Assembly (NCBI GenBank): GCA_946886065.1
Contig: CAMPHU010000020.1
Location: 1-35,894, forward strand
Direction of reading: 5' to 3'
Origin: an uncultured Massilia sp.
Lineage (GTDB): Bacteria > Pseudomonadota > Gammaproteobacteria > Burkholderiales > Burkholderiaceae
DNA length: 35,894 nucleotides
Under the pieces are notes generated by a model, which worked only from the letters and a program-made list of their open reading frames with translations, was not told the DNA's origin and did not search any database. The position numbers and the translations under genes are program-made. Positions 24,381-33,402 of this stretch are shown here, piece by piece. The stretch's first letter is position 1; each line of letters opens with the position of its first letter.

Positions 24381-25283
24381 GTCGAGCACCGTCATCAGGA
24401 TGAAACCGCCGACCAGGGCGATGCTGGCGGCCGTCGCGTTGCCGCCGCGGTGGGATTCGGGAATCACGTCGTGGACGATCACCAGCAGCATGGCACCGCC
24501 GGCCGCGGCCAGCGCGAAGGGCAAGAGCCCTGCTGAAATACCGATCAAGGCCACGCCGAAGGCCGCGGCGACCGGTTCGATCAGGCCGGACACCACGCCG
24601 CCGCTCACGGACATCAGGCGTCCATAGCCGACCGTGCGCAGCGCCAGCGCGACCACCAGTCCTTCCGGGACGTCCTGGATGGAGATGCCGGTGGTGAGGG
24701 AATTCGCCTTCTCGATGTCGATGCCGGCATAGGCGACGCCGATCGCCAGGCCTTCGGGCAGGTTGTGCAGGGCCACCGCCCAGATGAACAGCCAGGCGCG
24801 CCGCAGCGAGGTGCCGTCGACGTCGCCGCCGAGGATGCCCTCGGGCTGCACGGCGCGTCCCAGCAGCATGATGCCGCCGGCGCCGGCCATGATGCCCGCG
24901 CCCGCCATCAGGCTGGCTTCCCAGCTGCCTGCGCCGCCGGCCTTAGCCGCCGCCAGGGCCGGGATCACGAGCGAAAACGCGGTCGCCCCCAGCATCACGC
25001 CGGCGCCGAAGCCGAGGAAGCAGTCATAACTTCGTTTGGAGAAATTTTGCGCCATCAAGACCGGCAAGGTCCCGAGGGCCGTCGCCGCCGCCGCCGTGCC
25101 GCCGCCCAGCAGGGCCGCGTGCATCTTGGGATTGGCGTTCATGATCTGCTCGACGAGGCTGCCGAGCAGGACCAGGCAGCCGATGGCGCAGATCGTGAAC
25201 CCGACCAGGCGCCGCAAGGTGAGCCAGCGCGGAATGCCACTGTCCGCGCGCGTTCCGTCCGCTTTTTCGGTTCTGAAATTCAT
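24366..25283 (-). CDS. ZIP-family (GufA-like) metal transporter
   Basis: This 305-residue transporter has about eight helices and canonical ZIP metal sites: HNLPEGLAIGVAY in helix 4 and QDVPEGLVVALALR in helix 5, plus HDVIPESHR later. The GufA-type layout includes an extra N-terminal helix (about 28-47). Members move Zn, Fe or Mn into the cytosol. It lies 55 bases downstream of the Mn catalase gene on the same strand and ends in a terminator, so the two are probably co-transcribed; supply of Mn to the catalase is a reasonable inference. The ATG at 25283 is preceded by AGGACATTGC. It is only distantly similar to the other ZIP gene at 10586. Confidence 0.88.
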   Translation of the reverse strand: MNFRTEKADGTRADSGIPRWLTLRRLVGFTICAIGCLVLLGSLVEQIMNANPKMHAALLGGGTAAAATALGTLPVLMAQNFSKRSYDCFLGFGAGVMLGATAFSLVIPALAAAKAGGAGSWEASLMAGAGIMAGAGGIMLLGRAVQPEGILGGDVDGTSLRRAWLFIWAVALHNLPEGLAIGVAYAGIDIEKANSLTTGISIQDVPEGLVVALALRTVGYGRLMSVSGGVVSGLIEPVAAAFGVALIGISAGLLPFALAAAGGAMLLVIVHDVIPESHRGGNATAASIALVGGFILMTVLDTALS

Positions 25284-25338
25284 GCAATGTCCTGTTCAGG
25301 TCCCGCGCGGCAGGGCCGCACGGGGCCTGGCTTGCGGA

Positions 25339-26346
25339 TTACTTCTTCAGCGACTTCTTGCTGCCTTTCGGATTGCTCAGGCCGGTATCGTCCAGCTCGC
25401 CGCCCTTGCTGGCCACATTGGCCTTGCCCATGGCATTACCCGACGATCCGCCCATCGTACCACCGGAGGCCGATTGCATGCTCATGCCCAGCTCCGCGCC
25501 CGTGCGCGGCGACGATGCCGGGTTGGACTGGGTGCGCATCGCCATCTGCTTGAGCACGTCGATGTCGTCGGCCGGCAGCGAGACTTCCGCCTCGCCCGAG
25601 CCGCCATCCACGGCGCACTGCTTCTCGCGGTCGCTCACGAAATCCCAGTCCGCGCCCTGGTTCCACGGGCCGCGCATCTCGCCCGGGCCCTGCGACATGT
25701 TGTAGTACACGCTGGCAAAGCGCGGGTCGGCCGCCATTTTCCCCGGCGGGAAGTTGGGCTCGATCGCGTACAAGGCCTTCTCGAAGGACTTCTGGTGCGC
25801 CACTTCGCGGGTCATCAGGAAGCCGAGCGCCTCTTTCACGCCCGGGTCGTCGGTCAGCGCGATCAGGCGCTCGTAGACGATCTTGGCGCGCGCCTCGGCA
25901 GCGATGTTGGAGCGCAGGTCGGCGGTCGGCTCGCTGATCGAGTCGATATAGGCCGCCGTCCACGGCACGCCGGCCGAATTCACCAGCGGCGTGCCGCCGC
26001 CGTACAGGACCTGCGTGATGTGGCTGTCGTTGCCGGGACCGGTAATGCTCTTGTACATATCGGCTTCGCTGTCGACCGCTTCCGCAAGGCGCCCCTTGGC
26101 TCCCTTGTTCAGCATGGCGACGATGTGGCCGATCACCTCCAGGTGGCTCAGCTCCTCGGTCGCGATGTCGAACAGCATGTCCTTGCGGCCCGGATCGTCT
26201 TCCGATACCGCCTGCGTGAAGTAGCGCATCGCAGCGGCCAGCTCGCCTTGCGGGCCGCCGAACTGCTCGAGCATCAGGTTGGCCAGCGCCGGGTTCGGCT
26301 CGTTGACGCGCACCGTGTATTGCAAGCGTTTGTTGTGTGCAAACAT
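25339..26346 (-). CDS. Manganese catalase
   Basis: This 335-residue di-manganese catalase converts hydrogen peroxide to water and oxygen without haem. Ligand positions match the family: Glu35 (GELAAAMRYF), Glu65 and His68 (EELSH), a Glu in AAEARAKIVYERL, and Glu/His in REVAHQKSFEKAL. ATG 26346 is preceded by GGAGGAATACGGTT, a strong ribosome site, and the upstream extension of the frame is not needed. The C-terminal 50 or so residues are a Gly/Ser/Lys-rich tail (ending NPKGSKKSLKK) seen in related bacterial members. It heads a unit with the ZIP transporter. Confidence 0.94.
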   Translation of the reverse strand: MFAHNKRLQYTVRVNEPNPALANLMLEQFGGPQGELAAAMRYFTQAVSEDDPGRKDMLFDIATEELSHLEVIGHIVAMLNKGAKGRLAEAVDSEADMYKSITGPGNDSHITQVLYGGGTPLVNSAGVPWTAAYIDSISEPTADLRSNIAAEARAKIVYERLIALTDDPGVKEALGFLMTREVAHQKSFEKALYAIEPNFPPGKMAADPRFASVYYNMSQGPGEMRGPWNQGADWDFVSDREKQCAVDGGSGEAEVSLPADDIDVLKQMAMRTQSNPASSPRTGAELGMSMQSASGGTMGGSSGNAMGKANVASKGGELDDTGLSNPKGSKKSLKK

Positions 26347-26724
26347 AACCGTATTCCTCCGATGAATGTTGACTCCGGCCGCCGCGCATCCCGCACGCGC
26401 AGCCGGCCCCGAGGCTGCCGCCGGGGTCGGCAACCGAACACGTTCATGTTCTCAGCACCGCTGTCGAGACGTCATCAGGTACGCGCTCGTCTGGTTGTAG
26501 GACTAGTGTGACAAGCTGTAAAGCCAAGTTAAGAACATGGCCGATGGGAATCAAGTGCTTGATGTTGAAAGGAAATTCCCCTGTTTCGGACAAGGTAATC
26601 GTGCGCGCCCCGCATGGGAAAGCCCCTAGCATGAAGCCTGATCAGGAATGCAAGCGCGCCCGGACTGGGCGCCCGACTTCGCCGGCACAAGCTGCTGGTC
26701 CAACCACCACGAAGGAGAAGAACG
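26347..26724. other. Intergenic region between the divergent catalase and hemerythrin-like genes
   Basis: These 378 bases hold no convincing gene. Two imperfect palindromes stand out: GAACACGTTCATGTTC (26436-26451, GAACA-N6-TGTTC) and ATCAAGTGCTTGAT (26550-26563, 6-bp arms). TTGAAA (26565-26570) looks like a -35 box but has no -10 at the right distance. The region from about 26500 to 26600 is more AT-rich than the genes. Both divergent promoters must be here; neither could be fixed. Confidence 0.5.
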
Positions 26725-27321
26725 ATGTTTTCTCTCAAACAGTTGAGCCCGACGATTACCGACATGATCCGCTTCGACCATTCGCACACGATGGTCACTT
26801 TCCACCAGTATTCGCGCGACAAGCGCCCGACCGTCAAGAAGGCGCTGGCCGACACCATCTGCGACGCGCTGGAAATCCATGCGACCCTCGAGGAAGAAAT
26901 CTTCTACCCGGCGATGCGCCAGCGCGACGCCAAGGAGCCCTTCATCCACAAGGCCGAGCCGGAGCACAACGAGATGCGCCGCGTCATCGCCGAGCTGCGC
27001 CGCACCAGCGGCTCCGATCCGCGCCACGACGACCTCGTGATGGAACTGATGCGCGACGTGATCCACCACGTGGCCGATGAGGAAACCAAGCTGCTGCCCC
27101 AGGCCGAGGCCATCTTCAGCCGCCAGGCGCTGTCCGAAATGGGCGCGCGCATGACCAGCCGCCGCATGCAGCTGGTGGGGCCGAAGGCCGGCAAGCTGGC
27201 CAAGGAGCATGTCGTGGGCTTCTCGGGCAGCACCGCCGCCATGGTGGTGGGCCTGGCCAGCGCGCTGTTCGCCGCCAAGGCACTGGGGCCGAAGAAACCC
27301 TGGAAGTCGAACCCGGTCTGA
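26725..27321 (+). CDS. Hemerythrin-like HHE domain protein with C-terminal membrane segment
   Basis: This 198-residue protein has an N-terminal HHE cation-binding domain with the di-iron His and Glu pattern: DHSHTMVTFHQ, EIHATLEEEIFYPA, EPEHNEMRR and DVIHHVADEETKLLP. Such domains bind oxygen or NO, or protect against iron and oxidative stress. A hydrophobic stretch at about 167-188 (STAAMVVGLASALFAAKAL) followed by Lys/Pro residues looks like a tail anchor or amphipathic membrane segment. The ATG at 26725 follows GAAGGAGAAGAACG, a strong ribosome site. It is divergent from the Mn catalase and convergent with the patatin gene. Confidence 0.88.
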   Translation: MFSLKQLSPTITDMIRFDHSHTMVTFHQYSRDKRPTVKKALADTICDALEIHATLEEEIFYPAMRQRDAKEPFIHKAEPEHNEMRRVIAELRRTSGSDPRHDDLVMELMRDVIHHVADEETKLLPQAEAIFSRQALSEMGARMTSRRMQLVGPKAGKLAKEHVVGFSGSTAAMVVGLASALFAAKALGPKKPWKSNPV

Positions 27322-27339
27322 GCCGACCTCGCCACCTGC

Positions 27340-28392
27340 CTAGTGCCGGTCGGCGAAGTAGACCGGCGTGGGATCGAGCGTCGAGCGTACGCCCAGGTGC
27401 TGGGCGTGCTCGCGCAGCCATGTCTCCGCCGTGCTGACGCCCAGATCGTGCAGGAGCTGCAGGAAACCCGGCTCGGCATTGAACTTGGCCGAGATCTTGT
27501 ATTCGGACAGGCGATCGTTGCCGGTGATGAGGTGCAGGCGCACGGGATCCAGGGCCGCGCGGGCGCCGCGCAATTCGTCCGGCACGCCATGCAGGTGCTG
27601 CAGGGCGCTGATCTCGCGCACGAAGCTGATGTTGAAGGCGATCTCGTTGGCGCGGTTGCTGATGTCGGCCATGTTGCGCGGCAGCTCCTGGCGCGCGATC
27701 GGGTTGTTCTGGACGATCACCAGGTCGCGTGCGGCGCCACGCTCGATCAGTGGCGCAAGCGGTGGATTGGCGACGTAGCTGCCGTCCCAATACGTCTCGC
27801 CATCGACTTCGACGGCCGCGAACACGGTGGGCAGGCAGGCCGAGGCCAGCACCTTCTGCACGTCCAGCTCCTTGCGCTCCCACAGCTTACCGGTGCCGGT
27901 GCGCACATTGGTGGCCGTGATGAACAGTTCGAGTTCCTCGCATTCGCGCACGCGTGCGAAGTTCACCGTGGCCGACAGGAAGTTGCGCAGAGGGTTGAGC
28001 GTCACCGGGGTCTCGAACACCGGCCCCGCCAGGGCGCCCGCCATTTCCAGCAGCTGATAGGCCGGCGAATGTTCCATTGTGAATCCCCCGGCCAGGTGGT
28101 CGAGCGGCGTGCGCTGCAAGGGACTCAGGATGGCGGTCTGGCCGAGGGTGCGCCAGAAACGGTCGAGGGCCCGCCGCGCACCGGCGCGCCCGCCGCCGTG
28201 CGCATAGCCGTCGGCCAGCACCACCGCGTTGATCGCCCCGGCGCTGGTGCCGCTGATGGCGTCGATGTCGAGCCATTCCTCCCGCAGCAGCCGGTCGAGG
28301 ACGCCCCAACCGAAGGCGCCGTAGGTGCCCCCGCCCTGCAGGCCGAGGCTGATGGTTTTGTAGTTGGTCACAGTCGGCTCCGTCTTGATCAT
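27340..28392 (-). CDS. Patatin-like phospholipase
   Basis: This is a 350-residue patatin-fold acyl hydrolase. The oxyanion motif GLQGGGTYGAF, the nucleophile GTSAG (Ser) and the catalytic Asp in WDGSYVANPPL (DGS where DGG or DGA is commoner) form the Ser-Asp dyad. The protein has no signal peptide and is probably cytosolic. ATG 28392 is the chosen start; a GTG at 28371 preceded by CGGAGCCGACT is a good alternative and would remove seven residues. It follows lrgB by 67 bases on the same strand and may be co-transcribed. Such proteins can act on membrane phospholipids or polyhydroxyalkanoate; the substrate is not decided by sequence. Confidence 0.88.
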   Translation of the reverse strand: MIKTEPTVTNYKTISLGLQGGGTYGAFGWGVLDRLLREEWLDIDAISGTSAGAINAVVLADGYAHGGGRAGARRALDRFWRTLGQTAILSPLQRTPLDHLAGGFTMEHSPAYQLLEMAGALAGPVFETPVTLNPLRNFLSATVNFARVRECEELELFITATNVRTGTGKLWERKELDVQKVLASACLPTVFAAVEVDGETYWDGSYVANPPLAPLIERGAARDLVIVQNNPIARQELPRNMADISNRANEIAFNISFVREISALQHLHGVPDELRGARAALDPVRLHLITGNDRLSEYKISAKFNAEPGFLQLLHDLGVSTAETWLREHAQHLGVRSTLDPTPVYFADRH

Positions 28393-28459
28393 TGGCGCGA
28401 GTCTAGTGTGATCCGGAATTGTGCGGCGCAGCATTGCCTTGCGGCAGGTTTCGCCTGAC

Positions 28460-29197
28460 TTAAGCCATCCACTGCACCACGAGCGGCACCAGCCAGGGCG
28501 CGACCAGGGCCGTCAGCGCCCCGTTCAGGCCCATGGCCAGGCCGGCGAAGGCGCCCATCTCCGCACTCAGCTGGAAGGCGCGCGCCGTCCCGATGCCGTG
28601 CGAGGCCAGCCCCAGCGCCACGCCGCGCGCCGCATCCGAGCGGATGCCCACGGCCTGGAACACGTACTTGCCCACGATGGCGCCGCAGACGCCGGTGCCG
28701 ATCACCATCGCGGCGGTCAGCGCCGGTATGCCGCCCAGGCGCTCCGACACGGCCATCGCGATCGGCGAGGTGGCCGACTTCGGGCCCAGGGAATAGGCCA
28801 GCTCGGGCGTGGCGCCGAGCAGCAGCGCCACCCCGACCGCCGAGACGATGGCGGTCACGCAGCCCGCCAACAGCGCCGCCGCGAGCGGCAGGAAAGCCTT
28901 GCGCAGGCGCGGCAGCTGGCGCACCAGCGGCACCGCCAGCGCCACGGTCGCCGGGCCGAGCAGGAAGTGGACGAACTGCGCGCCCGAGAAATAGCGCTGG
29001 TAGGACATGCCGGATACCCAGAGCACGGCCGCGATCAGGGCGATCGAGATGGCGACCGGATTGGCCAGCGGCGAGCCTTTGCTGCGGCGGAAGATCCCCT
29101 GCGCCGCCAGGTAGGCGCACAGGGTCATGGTCAGCCCCAGCAGCGGCGAGGCCGACAGGTAGACCCAGAAATGGCCGAGCCCGGTGAAATCAGGCAT
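28460..29197 (-). CDS. lrgB: LrgB/CidB-family membrane protein
   Basis: This 245-residue, multi-helix inner-membrane protein has LrgB family sequence: [33 protein letters not shown] and [13 protein letters not shown]. LrgB works with the holin-like LrgA in controlling autolysis, and related pairs move small organic acids across membranes. It overlaps lrgA by 8 bases, a typical coupling. It may continue into the patatin gene. Confidence 0.92.
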   Translation of the reverse strand: MPDFTGLGHFWVYLSASPLLGLTMTLCAYLAAQGIFRRSKGSPLANPVAISIALIAAVLWVSGMSYQRYFSGAQFVHFLLGPATVALAVPLVRQLPRLRKAFLPLAAALLAGCVTAIVSAVGVALLLGATPELAYSLGPKSATSPIAMAVSERLGGIPALTAAMVIGTGVCGAIVGKYVFQAVGIRSDAARGVALGLASHGIGTARAFQLSAEMGAFAGLAMGLNGALTALVAPWLVPLVVQWMA

Positions 29198-29540
29198 CGC
29201 GCTGCTCCTCCTTGTCGAGGCCGCGCAGCATCAGCCCGGTCACCGCCAGGGTGAGGACGGTGCTGGCGCCAACCGAAGCGGCGATCGCGACCCAGTGGCC
29301 GCTGCCGCTGGCGGCCGCCGCGACGATGCCCACGCCGGCCGGCACGAACAGCAGCGACAAATGGGAGAGCAAGGTGTTGGCGCCCTGTTCGACCAGGGTC
29401 TGGAGCGCGGGAAAAAGGATCAGGCCCGCCATCAGCAGCAGCATGCCGGCCACGGGGCCGGGCAGCGGCAGGGCGAACAGGAAAACGATGCCTTCGCCAA
29501 GGCACTGGAACACCAACAAGACCGCGAACGCAGCCAACAT
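29190..29540 (-). CDS. lrgA: LrgA/CidA-family holin-like protein
   Basis: This 116-residue protein has four hydrophobic helices and LrgA/CidA signatures LPLPGPVAGMLLL and LSHLSLLFVPAGVGI. ATG 29540 was chosen because GGAGG lies 5 bases upstream; in-frame ATGs at 29573 and 29612 lie within or beyond the hairpin and lack such a site. The pair with lrgB is a probable holin/antiholin-like or organic-acid export system. Confidence 0.9.
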   Translation of the reverse strand: MLAAFAVLLVFQCLGEGIVFLFALPLPGPVAGMLLLMAGLILFPALQTLVEQGANTLLSHLSLLFVPAGVGIVAAAASGSGHWVAIAASVGASTVLTLAVTGLMLRGLDKEEQRDA

Positions 29541-29554
29541 ACGACCTCCGAATG

Positions 29555-29580
29555 CAAGAACGGCCCCACGCATGGGGCCG
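29555..29580 (-). terminator. Hairpin after hppD, likely terminator
   Basis: CGGCCCCA (29561-29568) and TGGGGCCG (29573-29580) form a perfect 8-bp stem with a four-base loop. On the minus strand it is followed by TTCTTG, a weak T-rich tract. It lies 68 bases after the hppD stop and just before the lrgA ribosome site, so it should separate the two units. Confidence 0.6.
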
Positions 29581-29647
29581 CCAAAGCAGGCAGGATAGCA
29601 AATCCTGGCCATCCGGGTTGCCGGCGCGCCCGGCGCCGGCGGTGTCG

Positions 29648-30754
<1,107 letters not shown>

Positions 30755-30878
30755 TTTCTCTTCCTTTGTTGACTGGGTTGGGTCGTCTCCCGGCCGCGCA
30801 CGCGATCCCCGTGCCCGGCCGTCCTTTACTCTGTCCTGCATGGGGCGCCACGCGCAGGCGGCCCCACATCCTTGTGCT

Positions 30879-31784
30879 TCATTCCGCGAACACTTCCGCG
30901 AGCAGCCCGCGCAGCCACTGGTTGCCCGGATCCTGGTTGTAGCGCCGGTGCCAGAACACGTTGGTCTGCAGCGGCGGCAGCTCCAGCGGCGGCGTCACCC
31001 ACTCCAGTCCGAAGGGTGCGCCCGCGCGCTCAGCCAGTTTCTGCGGCACCGTCACGACCAGGTCGCTCGTGCTCACGATATACGGCACCGCCGTGAAATG
31101 CGGCACCCTGAAACGCACCGAGGGGCCCACGCCCGCGCGCGCCAGCAGCTGGTTGATGCGGTCGTACGGACTGTCGCTCGCGTCCACCAGCAGGTGCTCG
31201 GCGCGCACGAAGCGCTCCAGCGTCAGCTCGCCCCGTCCCAGCGGGTGGCCCTTGCGGAACATGCTCACATAGGGCTGGCGGAACAGCTGGCGCTGGTACA
31301 GGGCTTCGGACACATCCTCGAAGGGCCCGATTGCCAGGTCCACCCGCCCGCCTTCCATCTCTTCCTTCAGGTTCACGGCGCCCGCGCGCAGCGACGAGAC
31401 CTCCACGCCCGGCGCCAGCTGCCGGCAGCGCTCGATCAAGGTCGGCATGAAGTAGATCTCGCCCACGTCCGTCATCGCCAGGGTGAAGCGGCGGCCGCTG
31501 GTGCCCGGTTCGAAGCGGCTGCGCTGGTTCAGCGCCAGCGCCACCTGCGCCATCGCCACCCCGATCGGCTCCGCCATCTGCGTGGCCAGCGGGGTCGGCT
31601 GCATGCCGCTGGCCGTGCGCACGAACAGCTCGTCGCCGAAGCTGCGCCGCAGGCGCGCCAGCGCATTGCTCACCGCCGACTGGCTCAGTCCCAGCCGCTT
31701 GGCGGCGGAGGAGATCTGGCGCTCCCGGTAGACTTCCTGGAACACGGAAAGCAGGTTCAGGTCGATGGTGTGCGGTTCTATCAT
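30879..31784 (-). CDS. LysR-family transcriptional regulator
   Basis: This 301-residue LTTR begins with the winged helix-turn-helix (about 5-65, [47 protein letters not shown]) followed by the two-lobed effector-binding domain. ATG 31784 gives the standard short N-terminus; an upstream in-frame ATG at 31826 adds 14 residues unlike the family. It is divergent from hmgA and directly upstream of hppD (124-base gap), so it probably controls homogentisate pathway genes with an aromatic intermediate as coinducer. The intergenic region contains a T-N11-A dyad and a perfect 16-bp palindrome. Confidence 0.9.
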   Translation of the reverse strand: MIEPHTIDLNLLSVFQEVYRERQISSAAKRLGLSQSAVSNALARLRRSFGDELFVRTASGMQPTPLATQMAEPIGVAMAQVALALNQRSRFEPGTSGRRFTLAMTDVGEIYFMPTLIERCRQLAPGVEVSSLRAGAVNLKEEMEGGRVDLAIGPFEDVSEALYQRQLFRQPYVSMFRKGHPLGRGELTLERFVRAEHLLVDASDSPYDRINQLLARAGVGPSVRFRVPHFTAVPYIVSTSDLVVTVPQKLAERAGAPFGLEWVTPPLELPPLQTNVFWHRRYNQDPGNQWLRGLLAEVFAE

Positions 31785-31821
31785 GGGCGTTCGCTGCCCG
31801 GCCGCGGACGGTGCTGGCCTG

Positions 31822-31837
31822 GACAATGCGCATTGTC
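31822..31837. promoter_or_regulatory. Perfect 16-bp palindrome between lysR and hmgA
   Basis: GACAATGCGCATTGTC is an exact palindrome with no spacer, 38-53 bases before the lysR start. By position it is a strong operator candidate, possibly in the lysR promoter or leader. It is not a standard LTTR dyad, so another regulator could bind here. Confidence 0.55.
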
Positions 31838-31864
31838 GGCCCCGTCCCGGCGCGGGAACAGCAA

Positions 31865-31881
31865 TATTGATCGGATAAATA
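31865..31881. promoter_or_regulatory. Candidate LysR binding site (TATT-N9-AATA)
   Basis: TATT (31865-31868), nine bases and AATA (31878-31881) form a dyad that contains the T-N11-A motif recognised by LysR-type proteins. It lies in the AT-rich middle of the lysR-hmgA intergenic region, about 120 bases before hmgA, the usual position for the recognition site of a divergent LTTR. A perfect CAATATTG (31862-31869) overlaps it. Confidence 0.5.
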
Positions 31882-31998
31882 GTCTACATTTTTCTATTCA
31901 TCTCGTAAAACCCGGCGAATTCTTCTAGAGTGAGCGCCAATACCTGTACTCCGCTCATTTACCCCGTTTTTACCCCGTTTCGTCCAGGAGAATCCAGC

Positions 31999-33294
31999 AT
32001 GAGCCAGCCCCTTGGCTACCAGTCCGGTTTCGGCAACGAGTTCGCCACCGAGGCCCTGCCCGGCGCCCTGCCGCTGCACCGCAATTCGCCCCAGCGCGTG
32101 GCGCACGGGCTGTATGCCGAGCAGATTTCCGGCACCGCCTTCACGGCGCCGCGCAGCCACAACCGCCGCTCCTGGCTGTACCGGATCCGCCCGGCCGCCG
32201 TGCATGGCCGCTTCGCGCCGATGATGGCTGCCCGCATCGTGAGCCGCTTCGACACCCCGGCCCCGCCGGACCAGATGCGCTGGAGCCCGCTGCCGATGCC
32301 GGACAGCCCCACCGATTTCATCGAGGGCTGGGTGACCATGGCCGGCAACGGCTCGCCGGAAGCCATGAGCGGCTGCGCCATCCACCTTTACGCCGCCAAC
32401 CGCTCGATGGAGGGCCGCTACTTCTACAATGCCGACGGCGAGCTGCTGATCGTGCCCCAGCAGGGCCGCCTGGCGATCGCCACCGAGATGGGCCTGGTCG
32501 AAGTCGAGCCGCAGGAGATCGCCGTGATCCCGCGCGGCGTGCGCTTCGCGGTCGCCCTGCCGGACGGCCAGGCGCGCGGCTACATCTGCGAGAATTTCGG
32601 CGCCCTGCTCCAGCTGCCCGACATGGGCCCGATCGGCTCCAACGGCCTGGCCAACCCGCGCGACTTCCTGACCCCGGTCGCGAAGTACGAAGACCTCGAA
32701 GGCGACTTCGAACTCGTGAGCAAGTTCTGCGGCCGCCTGTGGCGCGCGGATATCGGCCACTCGCCGCTGGACGTGGTGGCCTGGCACGGCAACTACGCGC
32801 CCTATAAATACGACCTGCGCCACTTCAACACCATCGGCTCGATCAGCTACGACCACCCGGACCCGTCGATCTTCCTGGTGCTGCAGGCCCCGAGCGACAC
32901 CCCGGGCGTGGACACCCTCGACTTCGTGATCTTCCCGCCGCGCTGGCTGGTGGGCGAAGACACCTTCCGCCCGCCCTGGTTCCACCGCAACGTGGCGAGC
33001 GAGTTCATGGGCCTGATCCACGGCGCCTACGACGCCAAGGCAGACGGCTTCGTGCCGGGCGGCGCCAGCCTGCACAACTGCATGAGCGGGCACGGCCCGG
33101 ACGCGGCCACCTTCGACAAGGCGAGCGGCGCCGACACCAGCCAGCCGCACAAGGTGGCGGACACCATGGCCTTCATGTTCGAGACCCGCCACGTGATCGT
33201 GCCGACCGAATACGCGCTGAATTCGCCGCAGCGCCAGGGCGATTACCAGCAATGCTGGGCCGGCATCCGTAAATATTTCCGACCGGAACAGTAA
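31999..33294 (+). CDS. hmgA: Homogentisate 1,2-dioxygenase
   Basis: This 431-residue Fe(II) ring-cleavage enzyme opens homogentisate to maleylacetoacetate. Family signatures run from [11 protein letters not shown] at the start through [13 protein letters not shown] to the C-terminal active site [15 protein letters not shown] and [14 protein letters not shown], which carry the His and Glu iron ligands. ATG 31999 follows CCAGGAGAATCC; an in-frame ATG at 31930 would add 23 residues. The next enzyme of the pathway, fumarylacetoacetase, is not in the window; the following gene is unrelated, so hmgA appears to stand alone here. Confidence 0.96.
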   Translation: MSQPLGYQSGFGNEFATEALPGALPLHRNSPQRVAHGLYAEQISGTAFTAPRSHNRRSWLYRIRPAAVHGRFAPMMAARIVSRFDTPAPPDQMRWSPLPMPDSPTDFIEGWVTMAGNGSPEAMSGCAIHLYAANRSMEGRYFYNADGELLIVPQQGRLAIATEMGLVEVEPQEIAVIPRGVRFAVALPDGQARGYICENFGALLQLPDMGPIGSNGLANPRDFLTPVAKYEDLEGDFELVSKFCGRLWRADIGHSPLDVVAWHGNYAPYKYDLRHFNTIGSISYDHPDPSIFLVLQAPSDTPGVDTLDFVIFPPRWLVGEDTFRPPWFHRNVASEFMGLIHGAYDAKADGFVPGGASLHNCMSGHGPDAATFDKASGADTSQPHKVADTMAFMFETRHVIVPTEYALNSPQRQGDYQQCWAGIRKYFRPEQ

Positions 33295-33402
33295 GGCATT
33301 GGTGTTCCTTTGAACTGCCGGGCATGCGATGATGCGCCGTGCGCCGGCGTGGCGTGCCCGGACACGGCCCGGAAGAAGACCGGATAAGGGCGCCCGCCCC
33401 GT

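Noticed and set aside
26550..26563. ATCAAGTGCTTGAT as an FNR/ANR box
   Set aside because: The FNR box is TTGAT-N4-ATCAA; here the half-sites are in the opposite order, so it does not fit.
30841..30866. TGGGGC...GCCCCA hairpin between lysR and hppD as a terminator
   Set aside because: The stem is short and lacks a T-run on either strand; co-transcription of lysR and hppD cannot be excluded.
33318..33361. CCGGGCA...TGCCCGG hairpin as the hmgA terminator
   Set aside because: The stem is separated by about 30 bases and no T-run follows, so intrinsic termination is not supported.
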